A DNA stretch of 64,000 nt. Origin: Chitinimonas taiwanensis DSM 18899. GTDB lineage: Bacteria > Pseudomonadota > Gammaproteobacteria > Burkholderiales > Chitinimonadaceae. Location: positions 1 to 64,000 of the forward strand of contig NZ_FPKR01000003.1 of assembly GCF_900119825.1 (NCBI RefSeq), read 5' to 3'. The position numbers were made by a program, and so were the translations under genes. The notes under the pieces are model-generated. The model was not told where the DNA came from and made no database searches. It saw only the letters and a program-made list of their open reading frames with translations. Shown piece after piece: positions 50,570 through 61,314 of this stretch. Position 1 is the first letter of the stretch. Every line of letters starts with the position of its first letter.

Positions 50570-51745
50570 ATGTTCGATACCTTGAGCCCGGCTGCGGCCG
50601 ACCCGATTCTGTCCGTGGTGGAGGCGTTTCGCGCCGATGCCCGGCCGCACAAGCTGGACCTGAGCGTGGGCGTATACCGCGATGTGCAAGGCCAGACACC
50701 GGTGATGGCCGCGGTGAAGGCGGCCGAGCGCGCGCTGTGCGAGGCGCAGGCCAGCAAGAGTTATCTGGGCCTGGCGGGCAATACAGCCTTCCTCGATGCG
50801 GTCATGCAGCTTTGCCTGCCCGCTGACCGTGAGGCCGCGCGCTGGACGGCGATTCAGACTCCGGGTGCCAGCGGTGCGCTGCGCCTCTTGGCCGACTTGC
50901 TGACCGCGACCCGGCCCGGCCTTACCGTGTGGATCAGCGACCCCAGCTATGTGAACCACGCGCCCATCCTGCGCGCGGCCGGCTTGCAGGTGGCCAGCTA
51001 TCCCTATCTGGACGTGGCCAGCGGCAGCCTGCGCCGTGATGCGCTATTCGATACGCTGGCCGGCCTTGGGCCGGACGATGTGCTGCTCTTGCATGGCTGC
51101 TGCCATAACCCGAGCGGCGTGGACCTGAGTCTGGCCGACTGGCAGCGCATCGCTGGCATGGCTAGCCGGCAGGGCTTCCTGCCCTGGGTGGACCTTGCCT
51201 ACCAGGGCTTTGGCGATGGCGTGGAGGCCGATGCGGCCGGCTTGCAGATACTGGCCCGCGCGCTGCCGCAGCTGCTGGTCGCCTATTCCTGTTCCAAGCA
51301 TTTTGGCCTGTACCGAGAACGCACTGGTGCGGCCATGCTGCTCTCGCGCTCGGCCGCCAGCGCGCAGCGCGTGCAGGGCAAACTTTTCGAACTGGCGCGG
51401 CGTAGCTACAGCATGGCGCCCGACCACGGTGCCGAGGTAGTGGCGCGCATCCTGGCCAGCCCGGCGCTGACCCAGCAGTGGCACGAGGAGCTGGACGGCA
51501 TGCGCGCCCGCATCGTGTGCATCCGCTCACGCCTGGCCGACGCACTGGCCGCGCGGGGCCTGGATGGCGAGCGCCTGCGCCGCCACAAGGGCATGTTTTT
51601 CATGCTGCCGCTCAGCCCCGTCCAGGTAGAGCAGCTGCGCGCTGAGCATGCGGTCTATCTGGTCGGCGGTGGGCGGTTGAATCTGGCTGGGCTGGATGAG
51701 ACGCGCTGCGATGATCTGGCTGTCGCGCTGGCGGCCGTGGCCTGA
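50570..51745 (+). CDS. tyrB: Aromatic/aspartate amino acid aminotransferase
   Basis: A 391-residue class-I PLP enzyme. Conserved parts are VGVYRDVQGQTPVMAAVKAA, HGCCHNPSGVDLSLADW, PWVDLAYQGFGDGVEADA and SCSKHFGLYRERTGA, with the Schiff-base Lys. It transfers amino groups between aromatic (or dicarboxylic) amino acids and 2-oxoglutarate. tyrB versus aspC cannot be separated by motifs alone. It follows the EamA gene by 23 bp, so synthesis and export may be linked. A bidirectional terminator follows. Confidence 0.88.
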   Translation: MFDTLSPAAADPILSVVEAFRADARPHKLDLSVGVYRDVQGQTPVMAAVKAAERALCEAQASKSYLGLAGNTAFLDAVMQLCLPADREAARWTAIQTPGASGALRLLADLLTATRPGLTVWISDPSYVNHAPILRAAGLQVASYPYLDVASGSLRRDALFDTLAGLGPDDVLLLHGCCHNPSGVDLSLADWQRIAGMASRQGFLPWVDLAYQGFGDGVEADAAGLQILARALPQLLVAYSCSKHFGLYRERTGAAMLLSRSAASAQRVQGKLFELARRSYSMAPDHGAEVVARILASPALTQQWHEELDGMRARIVCIRSRLADALAARGLDGERLRRHKGMFFMLPLSPVQVEQLRAEHAVYLVGGGRLNLAGLDETRCDDLAVALAAVA

Positions 51746-51760
51746 TTCCACAGCCATAAA

Positions 51761-51793
51761 AAAAACGCCACCCGCTGTTTGGGTGGCGTTTTT
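51761..51793. terminator. Bidirectional rho-independent terminator
   Basis: A 13-bp stem, AAAAACGCCACCC (51761-51773) and GGGTGGCGTTTTT (51781-51793), with loop GCTGTTT. A and T runs flank both sides, so it serves the aminotransferase gene (plus) and the convergent OYE gene (minus). Confidence 0.88.
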
Positions 51794-51847
51794 GATGGCT
51801 GGCCAGCGTTGGCCTGCATGTAAGCGCTACGGCGGCCAGTCCTAGGC

Positions 51848-52951
51848 TTAAGCGGCCAGGGTCGGGTAGTCGGTGTAACCCTTGTCCGCGCCGCCGTAGA
51901 AGGTGCTGGCATCCGGTGCATTCAGCGCGGCGCCCTTGGCAAAGCGCGCCACCAGGTCGGGGTTGGCGATATAGGGGCGACCGAAGGCCACGGCGTCGGC
52001 GGTGCCGGCGGTGATCAGCGCTTCGGCGCGCTCGGCATCGTAGCCGCCGCAGAAGATCAGCGTGCCGGGGAAGGCCGCGCGCAGGCTGCGTCGGTAGTCC
52101 TCGCTCAGTGCGGCGCCGCCAGCCCAGTCGGGTTCGGCGATGTGCAGATAGGCAAGGCCGCGCTGGCCAAACTGGCCGGCCAGGTAGTGGCCCATTTCCA
52201 GGCTGCCGTTCGGGCTCATATCGCCGAACACGCCATTGGGCGACAGGCGCACGCCGACCTTATCGGCACCGATGGCGGCAGCGACGGCATCCACGACTTC
52301 CAGCACGAAGCGCGCGCGGTTCTCTTGGCTGCCGCCGTACTGGTCCTGGCGCTGGTTGGCGCCGCTGTCCAGGAACTGGTTGAGCAGATAACCGTTGGCG
52401 GCATGCACTTCCACGAAGTCAAAGCCGGCCCGCAGGGCGCGCTGCGCGGCGGCCACATAGTCGGCCACGATGCCGGGCAGCTCGGTGGCTTCCAGCGCGC
52501 GCGGCGTCTCGGTGGGTTCGTTGCTGGGCGTGCCATCCGGCAGTACCACGAAGGCATTCGAGTTCTGCGCGCGGATGGCCGACGGCGCCACCGGCGGCTG
52601 GCCACCCTCCTGCAGCAGCGAATGCGAGATGCGCCCCACATGCCACAGCTGCAGCGCGATATGCCCGCCCGCCGCATGCACCTGGCTGACCACGTTCTTC
52701 CAGCCGGCTTCCTGTGCATCGGTATAGATGCCTGGGGTCCAGGCATAACCCTGGCCCTGGCGCGAAATCTGGGTGGCTTCGGTGATGATCAGGCCGGCGC
52801 TGGCGCGTTGGGTGTAGTAGCGCGCATTCAGCTCGGCGGGCAGATCGCCAGGCTGGGCGGCCCGTGAACGGGTCAGCGGCGCCATGAACACGCGGTTGGC
52901 CAGTTCGGTTTTGCCGATACGTACGGGGGTCAGCAGTTTGTCCAGAGACAT
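51848..52951 (-). CDS. nemA: Old yellow enzyme (N-ethylmaleimide reductase/alkene reductase)
   Basis: A 367-residue FMN enzyme; AGGAGCACACC precedes the ATG. It opens SLDKLLTPVRIGKTELANRV, followed by FMAPLTRSRA. The OYE site is FVEVHAANGYLLNQFLDSGA with the His-x2-Asn pair. It reduces activated alkenes, maleimides and quinone-like electrophiles with NADPH. A TetR-type operator lies 19 bp upstream of the ATG, identical at 15 of 16 positions to one before the TetR gene. This matches the E. coli nemRA system. Confidence 0.93.
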   Translation of the reverse strand: MSLDKLLTPVRIGKTELANRVFMAPLTRSRAAQPGDLPAELNARYYTQRASAGLIITEATQISRQGQGYAWTPGIYTDAQEAGWKNVVSQVHAAGGHIALQLWHVGRISHSLLQEGGQPPVAPSAIRAQNSNAFVVLPDGTPSNEPTETPRALEATELPGIVADYVAAAQRALRAGFDFVEVHAANGYLLNQFLDSGANQRQDQYGGSQENRARFVLEVVDAVAAAIGADKVGVRLSPNGVFGDMSPNGSLEMGHYLAGQFGQRGLAYLHIAEPDWAGGAALSEDYRRSLRAAFPGTLIFCGGYDAERAEALITAGTADAVAFGRPYIANPDLVARFAKGAALNAPDASTFYGGADKGYTDYPTLAA

Positions 52952-52969
52952 GGTGTGCTCCTGTTAAAT

Positions 52970-52985
52970 TAGACCGGTCGTCTAG
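52970..52985 (-). promoter_or_regulatory. NemR-type operator at nemA
   Basis: TAGACCGGTCGTCTAG, with arms TAGAC and GTCTA flanking CGGTC. The near-identical TAGACCAGTCGTCTAG is found only once more, at 53906, ahead of the TetR gene. It sits between the nemA start and the terminator of the upstream unit, as an operator should. Confidence 0.82.
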
Positions 52986-52995
52986 TTGGTGCGTC

Positions 52996-53018
52996 AAAAA
53001 AGGCAGCCCGAAGGCTGC
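52996..53018 (-). terminator. Rho-independent terminator after the tautomerase gene
   Basis: On the minus strand, GCAGCC-TTCG-GGCTGC is followed by CC and six T (A run at 52996-53001). It ends the tetR-tautomerase transcript just upstream of the nemA operator, so nemA has its own promoter. Confidence 0.8.
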
Positions 53019-53062
53019 TTGTGCTGCGGGCGCGCTGCGCTTGCAGCGCGCTTGAATTGGGA

Positions 53063-53266
53063 TTAACTACCGCGTTTGCGGCGCTCGGTGACTTGTTCCC
53101 CACCAATGCCCCAGTTATCGGTATCCACTTCGTCGATCACCACTACGGTGGTGGCCGGGTTCTTGTTCAATACCTTCTGCAGCAGTTCGGTCACTCCGGC
53201 GATCAGCGCGGCTTTTTCTTCCTTGCTGGCACCCTCGCGGGTGATCTTGATATTCACATAAGGCAT
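53063..53266 (-). CDS. 4-Oxalocrotonate tautomerase-family protein
   Basis: A 67-residue protein starting MPYVNIKITREGASKEEKAA; Pro after the initiator Met is the catalytic base (Pro1) after Met removal. The internal part (GVTELLQKVLNKNPATTVVV) and the final basic tail fit the small hexameric tautomerase group. It starts 18 bp after the TetR stop and ends before a terminator, so it is cotranscribed with tetR. It probably tautomerises or dehalogenates electrophiles handled by NemA; the actual substrate is unknown. Confidence 0.88.
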   Translation of the reverse strand: MPYVNIKITREGASKEEKAALIAGVTELLQKVLNKNPATTVVVIDEVDTDNWGIGGEQVTERRKRGS

Positions 53267-53284
53267 GGCAGGTCCTGGCTTGGG

Positions 53285-53893
53285 CTAGTGAATGACGGGG
53301 GCCAGCAGGGCATCGCTGGATTGGCGCGCAGCCTGAAAGGGGCTGCGGCTGTGTTGAACCTTGGCCACCAGGGCCGCGCCCAGCCAGAGCTGGTAGAGCG
53401 CGGCAGCCAGTTGCTCGGCCGGCCGGCCGGGCGGAATCGAGCGGTCGGCACGACCGATGACAATGCAGGCGGCCAGGCGTTCCATGATGCCGGCAATGCC
53501 ACGCTCAAGCTGCGTGCGCATGGCTTCGGATAGGTCGCTGACCTCGCCGGTGAGCTTGACCACCAGGCAGCGCGATTCGCAACTGCCGTGTTCGGCCACG
53601 CGGTCCCAGCCAGCGAAATAGGCATCCAGCTTGGCGCGGCCATTCAGGCTGGCATCGGCCACGATGGCATCCAGCCCGCTCAGGTAGGTGGCGAAGAAAC
53701 GCTCGAGCAGCGCCACGCCATAGCCTTCCTTGGAATCGAAGTAGTGGTAGAACGAGCCCTTGGGCACCCCGGCCGAGCCAAGAATCTCGGCCAGGCCCAC
53801 GGCGGCAAAGCCCTTGCCGAGCATGATGCTCTCGCCGGTGGCCAGCAGGTGTTCGCGGGTGTTGTCGAAGGGTTTTTCCATCATGTTTCGCAT
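53285..53893 (-). CDS. nemR: TetR-family repressor, NemR-like
   Basis: A 202-residue protein. The TetR HTH is VGLAEILGSAGVPKGSFYHY, followed by FDSKEGYGVALLERFF. Two Cys lie at GSCESRCL and a third at AACIVIG. In NemR, a reactive Cys senses chlorine species and electrophiles, and GSCESRCL is at a comparable place. Its operator is 13 bp before the start, so it is probably autoregulated. An in-frame ATG at 53884 or 53881 is an alternative start. Confidence 0.88.
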   Translation of the reverse strand: MRNMMEKPFDNTREHLLATGESIMLGKGFAAVGLAEILGSAGVPKGSFYHYFDSKEGYGVALLERFFATYLSGLDAIVADASLNGRAKLDAYFAGWDRVAEHGSCESRCLVVKLTGEVSDLSEAMRTQLERGIAGIMERLAACIVIGRADRSIPPGRPAEQLAAALYQLWLGAALVAKVQHSRSPFQAARQSSDALLAPVIH

Positions 53894-53905
53894 GGTAGGT
53901 AAAAA

Positions 53906-53921
53906 TAGACCAGTCGTCTAG
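53906..53921 (-). promoter_or_regulatory. NemR-type operator at the tetR/nemR gene
   Basis: TAGACCAGTCGTCTAG, one base different from the nemA operator at 52970-52985. It lies 13 bp upstream of the repressor ATG and supports autoregulation. Confidence 0.82.
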
Positions 53922-54026
53922 TGTTAAATGGCCCTGCAATTAGAAGGGGCTTTCTACTACATTGCTGAGGTGAATGCATACGGTAGCGTCGGGTCCAGGT
54001 GGCCAATGCGCCGAGGAGGAAGTGCG

Positions 54027-54797
54027 ATGAGATTTTGCTTGCTGCTCGCCAGCTTGCTGTGCAGTACCTGTGTGGGCTGGGCGGCAGAGCCGGCGCTGAA
54101 GGTGGCGGGCGCGCTATGGTGCCCATATAACTGCGCGGCCGACCCACAGGCCAAACGGCCAGGCTTTATGCTTGAAATTCTGGATGCCGCACTGGCCCAG
54201 CAAGGGCGCAAGATGCGTTACCAGGAGTATCCCTGGCGACGGGCCATCGTTGCCACGCGCAACTTACAGACCGATCTGATTGCCGGCACCTTGAAGAGCG
54301 ATGCGCCTGACTTCGTATTCGGTCAGCAAGCCTTTGGCGTCAGTCGCAGCTGCTTCGTTACCCGGGCCGATTCGCAATGGCATTACCACTCGGTGGCGGA
54401 TCTCACGCGCCTGCGCCTGGCCGTGAACAATGATCAGACCTTTGGCGAGCCAGTAGACAGCCATGTGCGCTCCGCGCGCAACCGCAGCTATATCTTCCTG
54501 GGCGGCGGCAGCGATTATCTGCACAAGCACCTCGAGGCGCTGGCGCGCGGCCAGATCGACCTGACGCTCGAGGACGAGTACGTGCTGAACGACTGGTTCA
54601 AGCAAAGTGGTCGTAGTGCGGAGTTCCGCTTTGCAGGCTGTCTGCATAGCGGGCCGGTATATGTGTCGGTCTCGCCCCAACATCCGCAAGCGAAAGCGTT
54701 GGTCAGGATGCTCGACCGCGGTGTGCGTGCCTTGCGTGAGTCGGGCGAGTTGGCGCGCATTCTGGCCAAATATGGCATTCGCGACTGGCAGAACTAG
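54027..54797 (+). CDS. Periplasmic binding protein, SBP_bac_3 type
   Basis: A 256-residue protein from ATG 54027 (GAGGAGGAAGTGCG upstream). Signal peptide MRFCLLLASLLCSTCVGWAA. The mature part has CPYNCAADPQAKRPGFMLEI, LTLEDEYVLNDW and the C-terminal VRMLDRGVRALRESGELARI, typical of family-3 binding proteins. It has four Cys in the mature part. No ABC permease adjoins it; such orphan proteins often bind signals rather than feed transport. Confidence 0.82.
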   Translation: MRFCLLLASLLCSTCVGWAAEPALKVAGALWCPYNCAADPQAKRPGFMLEILDAALAQQGRKMRYQEYPWRRAIVATRNLQTDLIAGTLKSDAPDFVFGQQAFGVSRSCFVTRADSQWHYHSVADLTRLRLAVNNDQTFGEPVDSHVRSARNRSYIFLGGGSDYLHKHLEALARGQIDLTLEDEYVLNDWFKQSGRSAEFRFAGCLHSGPVYVSVSPQHPQAKALVRMLDRGVRALRESGELARILAKYGIRDWQN

Positions 54798-57054
<2,257 letters not shown>

Positions 57055-57061
57055 GCCCTTG

Positions 57062-57091
57062 GCCCGCTCCCTGCGTGGGAGCGGGCTTTTT
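57062..57091 (+). terminator. Rho-independent terminator after M4 gene
   Basis: A 10-bp stem, GCCCGCTCCC (57062-57071) and GGGAGCGGGC (57077-57086), followed by five T. It falls between the two peptidase genes, so the aminopeptidase gene has its own promoter or is fed by read-through. Confidence 0.85.
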
Positions 57092-57160
57092 CCTTGCGCT
57101 AACGCCCCCAAAATCTTGCTTGCTGCCCGCCGCCATGCGCCGGGTGGAAGGAGTCATGTC

Positions 57161-58732
57161 ATGCAATACAAACTGATCGCCCTGCTGCTGGTCAGCGCCT
57201 TTACGCTGAGTACTGCCGAGGCCGCGCCGAAGAAGGTCTGGATTACCGTGGGCGACGCTGCCCTGGCCGAGCTGCAGAAGATTTCCCCCACCACGCGTGC
57301 CAGCGTCAGCCGGGCCATGCCGGCCAGCCAGGCCGGCGTGCCGGCGGGTCTGGCCAGCCCCCAGGCTGCGCGCCTTGAGCAGGCGCATGCGGTGCTGGTC
57401 GACGAAGACATGCTGCTGAGTCTGAGCGAGGCCGTGCACCACGAGCTGCGCCGCTGCGGTGGCTATATGGCCCATGCCAGCGAGGCCGATGCACTGGCCG
57501 CCCTGCAGGCCAGCGGCACGGTCAATCTGCTGGCCAGCCGGCCCTCGTACGCGATCGATAACCCGACCCTGGTCAACCCGCTGCTGCCGCAGATGCAGGA
57601 CAGCAATATCGCCGCCACCATCAACGACCTGTCTGCCTTCACCAACCGCTACTACACCACTACCCATGGCGTGAACGCCTCCAACTGGCTCGCGCAACGC
57701 TGGCAGCAGCTGGGGGCAGGGCGCAGCGATGTAACGGTCGAGCAGTTCATCCACACCGGCTATCCGCAGAAATCGGTCATCCTCACCATCAAGGGCACCG
57801 ATAACGCCAGCGAAGTGGTGGTGCTGGGCGGCCATCTTGATTCCATCGTGTCGGGCGGCATGAGCGAGAACAAGCGCGCGCCGGGCGCCGATGACGATGC
57901 CTCCGGCATCGCCAGCCTGACCGAGGCCGCGCGCGTGATGCTGGCCTCGGGTTACAAGCCGCGCCGCACCATCAAGTTCATGGGCTATGCGGCCGAGGAG
58001 GTCGGCTTGCGTGGCTCGCAGGATATCGCCAAGAAATTCAAGACCGACAATGTGAATGTGGTGGGTGTCATGCAGCTGGACATGACCAATTACAAGGGCT
58101 CGGTCAACGATATCTATATCTATACCGACTACACCGACAGCCAACAGAACAGCTTCCTGGCCAGCCTGATCAGCAGCTATCAGCCCACGCTCAAGGTCGG
58201 TTATGACAGGTGCGGCTACGGTTGCTCCGACCATGCGTCCTGGAATGGCCAGGGTTTTGCCGCCTCGCTGCCCTTCGAAGCCAGCTTCAGCCAGTCCGAT
58301 CCGTATATCCACACCATCAACGACACCTATGCGAATACCGGCAGCCAGGCCCTGCATGCGCTGAAGTTCAGCCGTCTGGCCCTCGCTTATGCGGTGGAAC
58401 TGGGTAGCGATGGTCCCTCGGTGCCGCCACCGGGCGACAAGGTGGAGACCTTCAGCGGCAGCTTGGCCAAGGGGCAGAAGGCCAACTTCGGCCCCTTCAA
58501 GGTGGCGGCGGGTGGCAGCCTGGTCGCTGATCTGACCGGCACTGGCGACGCGGACCTGTATGTGCGCAAGGGCGCCGCGCCGACCACCAGCGCCTATGAC
58601 TGCCGGCCGTATAAATCGGGTTCGACCGAGAGCTGCACGGTGAATATGACGGCCAATGGCGATGTGTACGTGATGCTGAATGGCTACGCGGCCGCTACCT
58701 ACAACCTGAAAGTGACTTACCGCGCGCAGTAA
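57161..58732 (+). CDS. Secreted M28 leucyl-type aminopeptidase with PPC domain
   Basis: A 523-residue protein from ATG 57161 (GGAAGGAGTC upstream). Signal peptide ends TAEA near 21. Zinc ligands of the two-zinc M28 site are visible: H225 with D227 (GGHLDSIV), D244 (GADDDASG), E279/E280 (YAAEEVG), D307 (QLDMTNY) and H384 (YIHTINDT). Cys351-Cys355 (CGYGCSDH) matches the disulfide of the Vibrio/Aeromonas enzymes. A PPC domain closes the protein (DADLYVRKGAAPT). It trims N-terminal residues from peptides released by the M4 protease. Confidence 0.95.
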   Translation: MQYKLIALLLVSAFTLSTAEAAPKKVWITVGDAALAELQKISPTTRASVSRAMPASQAGVPAGLASPQAARLEQAHAVLVDEDMLLSLSEAVHHELRRCGGYMAHASEADALAALQASGTVNLLASRPSYAIDNPTLVNPLLPQMQDSNIAATINDLSAFTNRYYTTTHGVNASNWLAQRWQQLGAGRSDVTVEQFIHTGYPQKSVILTIKGTDNASEVVVLGGHLDSIVSGGMSENKRAPGADDDASGIASLTEAARVMLASGYKPRRTIKFMGYAAEEVGLRGSQDIAKKFKTDNVNVVGVMQLDMTNYKGSVNDIYIYTDYTDSQQNSFLASLISSYQPTLKVGYDRCGYGCSDHASWNGQGFAASLPFEASFSQSDPYIHTINDTYANTGSQALHALKFSRLALAYAVELGSDGPSVPPPGDKVETFSGSLAKGQKANFGPFKVAAGGSLVADLTGTGDADLYVRKGAAPTTSAYDCRPYKSGSTESCTVNMTANGDVYVMLNGYAAATYNLKVTYRAQ

Positions 58733-58752
58733 GCCCCGCGCTGGCGTAAACA

Positions 58753-58787
58753 GCCCCCGCGCGGCATGGCCGTGGCGGGGGCTTTTT
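58753..58787 (+). terminator. Rho-independent terminator after M28 gene
   Basis: Stem GCCCCCGC (58753-58760) and GCGGGGGC (58775-58782), then five T. It may also act weakly on the convergent MerR gene. Confidence 0.78.
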
Positions 58788-58802
58788 GTGCGCCGGATAG
58801 GG

Positions 58803-59231
58803 CTAGGTGGGCTGGTCGCCGTGCGCGCAGCACTGGCGCGCATCGAGTGCTTCGATCAGCCGGCAGTGCTCGGCCGTGGCACTCGCGCAGTGGGCAAGCC
58901 GGCTCAGCGCGGCCTGGATGGCCTGCAGATCGGCGATCTTGGCCTCCACCTCGGCCAGGTGCTGGCGGGTCAGTGCATCGGCCTGTACGCACGGCTGCTC
59001 GGGGTGGTCGGCCAGCTGCAGCAGAGTGCGCACCTCATCGATGCTGAAGCCCAGTTCGCGGCCACGGCGGATGAAACGCAGCCGCTTGACCGCGCCCTCG
59101 TCGTATCGCCGGTAGCCGCTGGCCGCGCGCGCCGGCGCGGGCAAGAGGCCGATCTTCTCGTAGTAGCGGATGGTTTCCAGATTCACCCCGGCCGCTTGGC
59201 CCAAGGTGCCGATGCTGTACGCGCTGCCCAT
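58803..59231 (-). CDS. MerR-family heavy-metal regulator
   Basis: A 142-residue regulator. MGSAYSIGTLGQAAGVNLET and IRYYEKIGLLPAP form the MerR DNA-binding domain. Three Cys, C81, C115 and C123, lie at the spacing of MerR/PbrR/CadR metal sites (roughly C82, C117, C126 in MerR), plus a C134-C135 pair near the end. The divalent metal cannot be chosen from sequence. It is divergent from a CDF efflux gene with a palindromic operator between. Confidence 0.92.
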   Translation of the reverse strand: MGSAYSIGTLGQAAGVNLETIRYYEKIGLLPAPARAASGYRRYDEGAVKRLRFIRRGRELGFSIDEVRTLLQLADHPEQPCVQADALTRQHLAEVEAKIADLQAIQAALSRLAHCASATAEHCRLIEALDARQCCAHGDQPT

Positions 59232-59237
59232 GGCTTG

Positions 59238-59258
59238 ACCCTGTAGTGACTACAGGGT
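59238..59258 (+). promoter_or_regulatory. MerR operator palindrome
   Basis: ACCCTGTAG (59238-59246) and CTACAGGGT (59250-59258) are perfect inverted repeats around TGA. TTGACC at 59235 can serve as a -35 adjoining it. The palindrome lies between the divergent MerR and CDF starts, the normal position for a promoter-twisting MerR site. Confidence 0.85.
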
Positions 59259-59293
59259 TCAGCATAGGGCTTCCCTACTGACCGGAGCAAGCC

Positions 59294-59929
59294 ATGGGCG
59301 CCCACTGCTGCCATTCCCACCCACAAGAACCTGCTGTCAAGGCGCAGCCCAGCCCGGCCTACCGGCGCGTGCTGTGGCTGGCGCTGTGGATCAACTTCGC
59401 CATGTTTGCGCTGGAAATCGGCGCCGGCCTGCGCGCCGAATCGGTCTCGCTGCTGGCCGATTCGCTCGACTTCTTTGGCGACGCGGCCAATTACGCGCTC
59501 AGCTTGCTGGTGCTCGGTATGTCGCTACAGCGACGTGCCCAGGCCGCCTTGTTCAAGGCGGCCAGCATGGCGGCCTTTGGCCTGTGGGTGCTAGGCAGCG
59601 CGCTCTGGCATGCCTGGCAGGGCAGTAGCCCAGAGCCACTGACCATGGGTTGGGTGGGTGCGCTGGCCTTGCTGGCCAATCTGAGCGTGGCGGGCCTCTT
59701 GTATGCGTACCGGGATGGGGACAGCAATATGCGCAGCGTGTGGCTGTGCACACGCAATGATGCGCTCGGCAATCTGGCCGTGTTGCTGGCGGCACTCGGC
59801 GTGTTCGGCAGCGGCAGCGCCTGGCCCGATCTGGCCGTGGCGGCCGTGATGGCGGGCCTTGCGCTGGCAGCCGCCTGGCAGGTGCTGCCGCAGGCACGCC
59901 GCGAGCTGCGCCAGGTACAGGCGGCCTGA
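59294..59929 (+). CDS. Cation diffusion facilitator (metal efflux)
   Basis: A 211-residue membrane protein. The Cys/His-rich start GAHCCHSHPQ is a metal-capturing tip. About six helices follow; the first contains LLADSLDFFGDAANYALSLL, the CDF metal site with Asp residues, and the later CTRNDALGNLAVLLAALGVF holds the second pair. It lacks the long cytosolic C-terminal domain found in many CDF proteins (ends at 211). It exports Zn/Cd/Co-type ions by proton exchange. The MerR palindrome is 36 bp upstream. Confidence 0.9.
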   Translation: MGAHCCHSHPQEPAVKAQPSPAYRRVLWLALWINFAMFALEIGAGLRAESVSLLADSLDFFGDAANYALSLLVLGMSLQRRAQAALFKAASMAAFGLWVLGSALWHAWQGSSPEPLTMGWVGALALLANLSVAGLLYAYRDGDSNMRSVWLCTRNDALGNLAVLLAALGVFGSGSAWPDLAVAAVMAGLALAAAWQVLPQARRELRQVQAA

Positions 59930-59951
59930 GCCTGGCGCGCCTCTATCTGCA

Positions 59952-61313
59952 TTAGGCGCCGAACAAGAGGCCCAGCCAGACTAAGGCAATGCCGATGGGG
60001 GCGGGGGCATACAGCAGCAGGGCGCGACGGCGACGCGGCAGGCCGGCCAGCTGTGCCCAAGCCAGCTGCAAGCTCCACAGCAGGCCGGCCAGCAAGAGAC
60101 CGCCTTGCAGCCAGCCGCGCCAGTTCAGCGCCAGGCCAAGGCCGCGCAGCTGACTGAAGCTGGTCAGCGACAGACCGAGCAGCAGGGTCAGGCCGGCCAG
60201 CGGCGTCAGGCAGTAGGCGAGCTGGCGCTGGCGTGCGCGCCAGTCGTGCTGCAGCAGGCGCGCGGCAGCGGCCAGCCAAGCCCAGGCCCAGCTGCCCAGG
60301 GCCAGCGCAGCCAGCGCGATATAGGCCAGGATCAGCGCGCCATCCAGCCAGCTGAAGCTATCGTTCAGCTGCGGGTAGTGGGTAAGCAACCACCACGGTG
60401 CCGTGTCATCCAGCAGCCAGAGTGCCTGCTCGTGCTCGATCAGCCAGCCGGCTAGCCCCTGCTTGGCCTGCAGCAAGAGCGTGCTGCTACTCCACAGGAA
60501 GGCGCCACCGGCGGTGCCGATCAGGCCATACAGCAGCAGTGCCACTTCCCAGCCGCGTGTCTGCTCGGGACGCAGCGTGATGATTTCCTGGCCGGGCTGG
60601 CGCCAGGCCCACTGCACCGCATCGCGTTGGCCCGCGCAGCGCCCGCACTGATGGCACTGGCTGGCGCTGTCCATGCGGCGGATATCGATAAGTGGTGCGC
60701 AGTTGATCGCGATGACCTTGCGGCTGGGTGGCGCATCCCAGGCCGCACGGTCCACCGCGTAATGCAGCGGCGCCAGGCGCGCCAGCAGGCCGAATACGCC
60801 GCTGACCGGGCATAGATAGCGGCACCAGATGCGCTTATTGCGCGCATAGGCATAACCGACCGCCATGGCAGCCACGGTGGAGCCGCCCAGGATCAGCAGG
60901 GCCGGGCGTGGATATTGATAGACGCTGAGTAGCTGGCCGTACACGGTGGTCAGCACGAAGGCCAGCAGCGGCCAGCCCGGCCAGCGCAGCCAGTCGGGCG
61001 CGCGTCGGCCACGGCCGCACTGGCTCGCCCATTCGGACAACATGCCTTCCGGGCAGAGCAGGCCGCACCACAGGCGGCCGAATAGCAGCACCGACAGGAT
61101 GACGCCCGGCCACCACAAGCCCCAGAACAGCATCTGCGCAATGCCGTTCAGGCTGTCCAGCAAGCTGGCCTGGGCCGGCGGCAAGGGCAGCAGGGCCGGC
61201 AAGATCAGCAGGACCAAGTAGATCGCCACCACCAGCCACTGCAGCGCGCGGATCTGGCCCTGATGGGCGCGCAGCCACAGGCCCAGGCGCGCCAGGCGGC
61301 TGTCGGCACGCAT
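59952..61313 (-). CDS. ftrD: FtrD-like polyferredoxin membrane protein
   Basis: A 453-residue integral membrane protein; the ATG at 61313 lies 1 bp after the FTR1 stop. Cys motifs: LWCGLLCPEGMLSEW, IWCRYLCPVSGVFG, and a 4Fe-4S-type CHQCGRCAG with a preceding INCAPL. NapH/CcoG-type helices surround them. In Bordetella and Brucella, FtrD passes electrons with FtrABC in ferrous iron uptake. The gene order ftrA-ftrB-ftrC-ftrD here is the same. Confidence 0.88.
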   Translation of the reverse strand: MRADSRLARLGLWLRAHQGQIRALQWLVVAIYLVLLILPALLPLPPAQASLLDSLNGIAQMLFWGLWWPGVILSVLLFGRLWCGLLCPEGMLSEWASQCGRGRRAPDWLRWPGWPLLAFVLTTVYGQLLSVYQYPRPALLILGGSTVAAMAVGYAYARNKRIWCRYLCPVSGVFGLLARLAPLHYAVDRAAWDAPPSRKVIAINCAPLIDIRRMDSASQCHQCGRCAGQRDAVQWAWRQPGQEIITLRPEQTRGWEVALLLYGLIGTAGGAFLWSSSTLLLQAKQGLAGWLIEHEQALWLLDDTAPWWLLTHYPQLNDSFSWLDGALILAYIALAALALGSWAWAWLAAAARLLQHDWRARQRQLAYCLTPLAGLTLLLGLSLTSFSQLRGLGLALNWRGWLQGGLLLAGLLWSLQLAWAQLAGLPRRRRALLLYAPAPIGIALVWLGLLFGA

Positions 61314-61314
61314 G

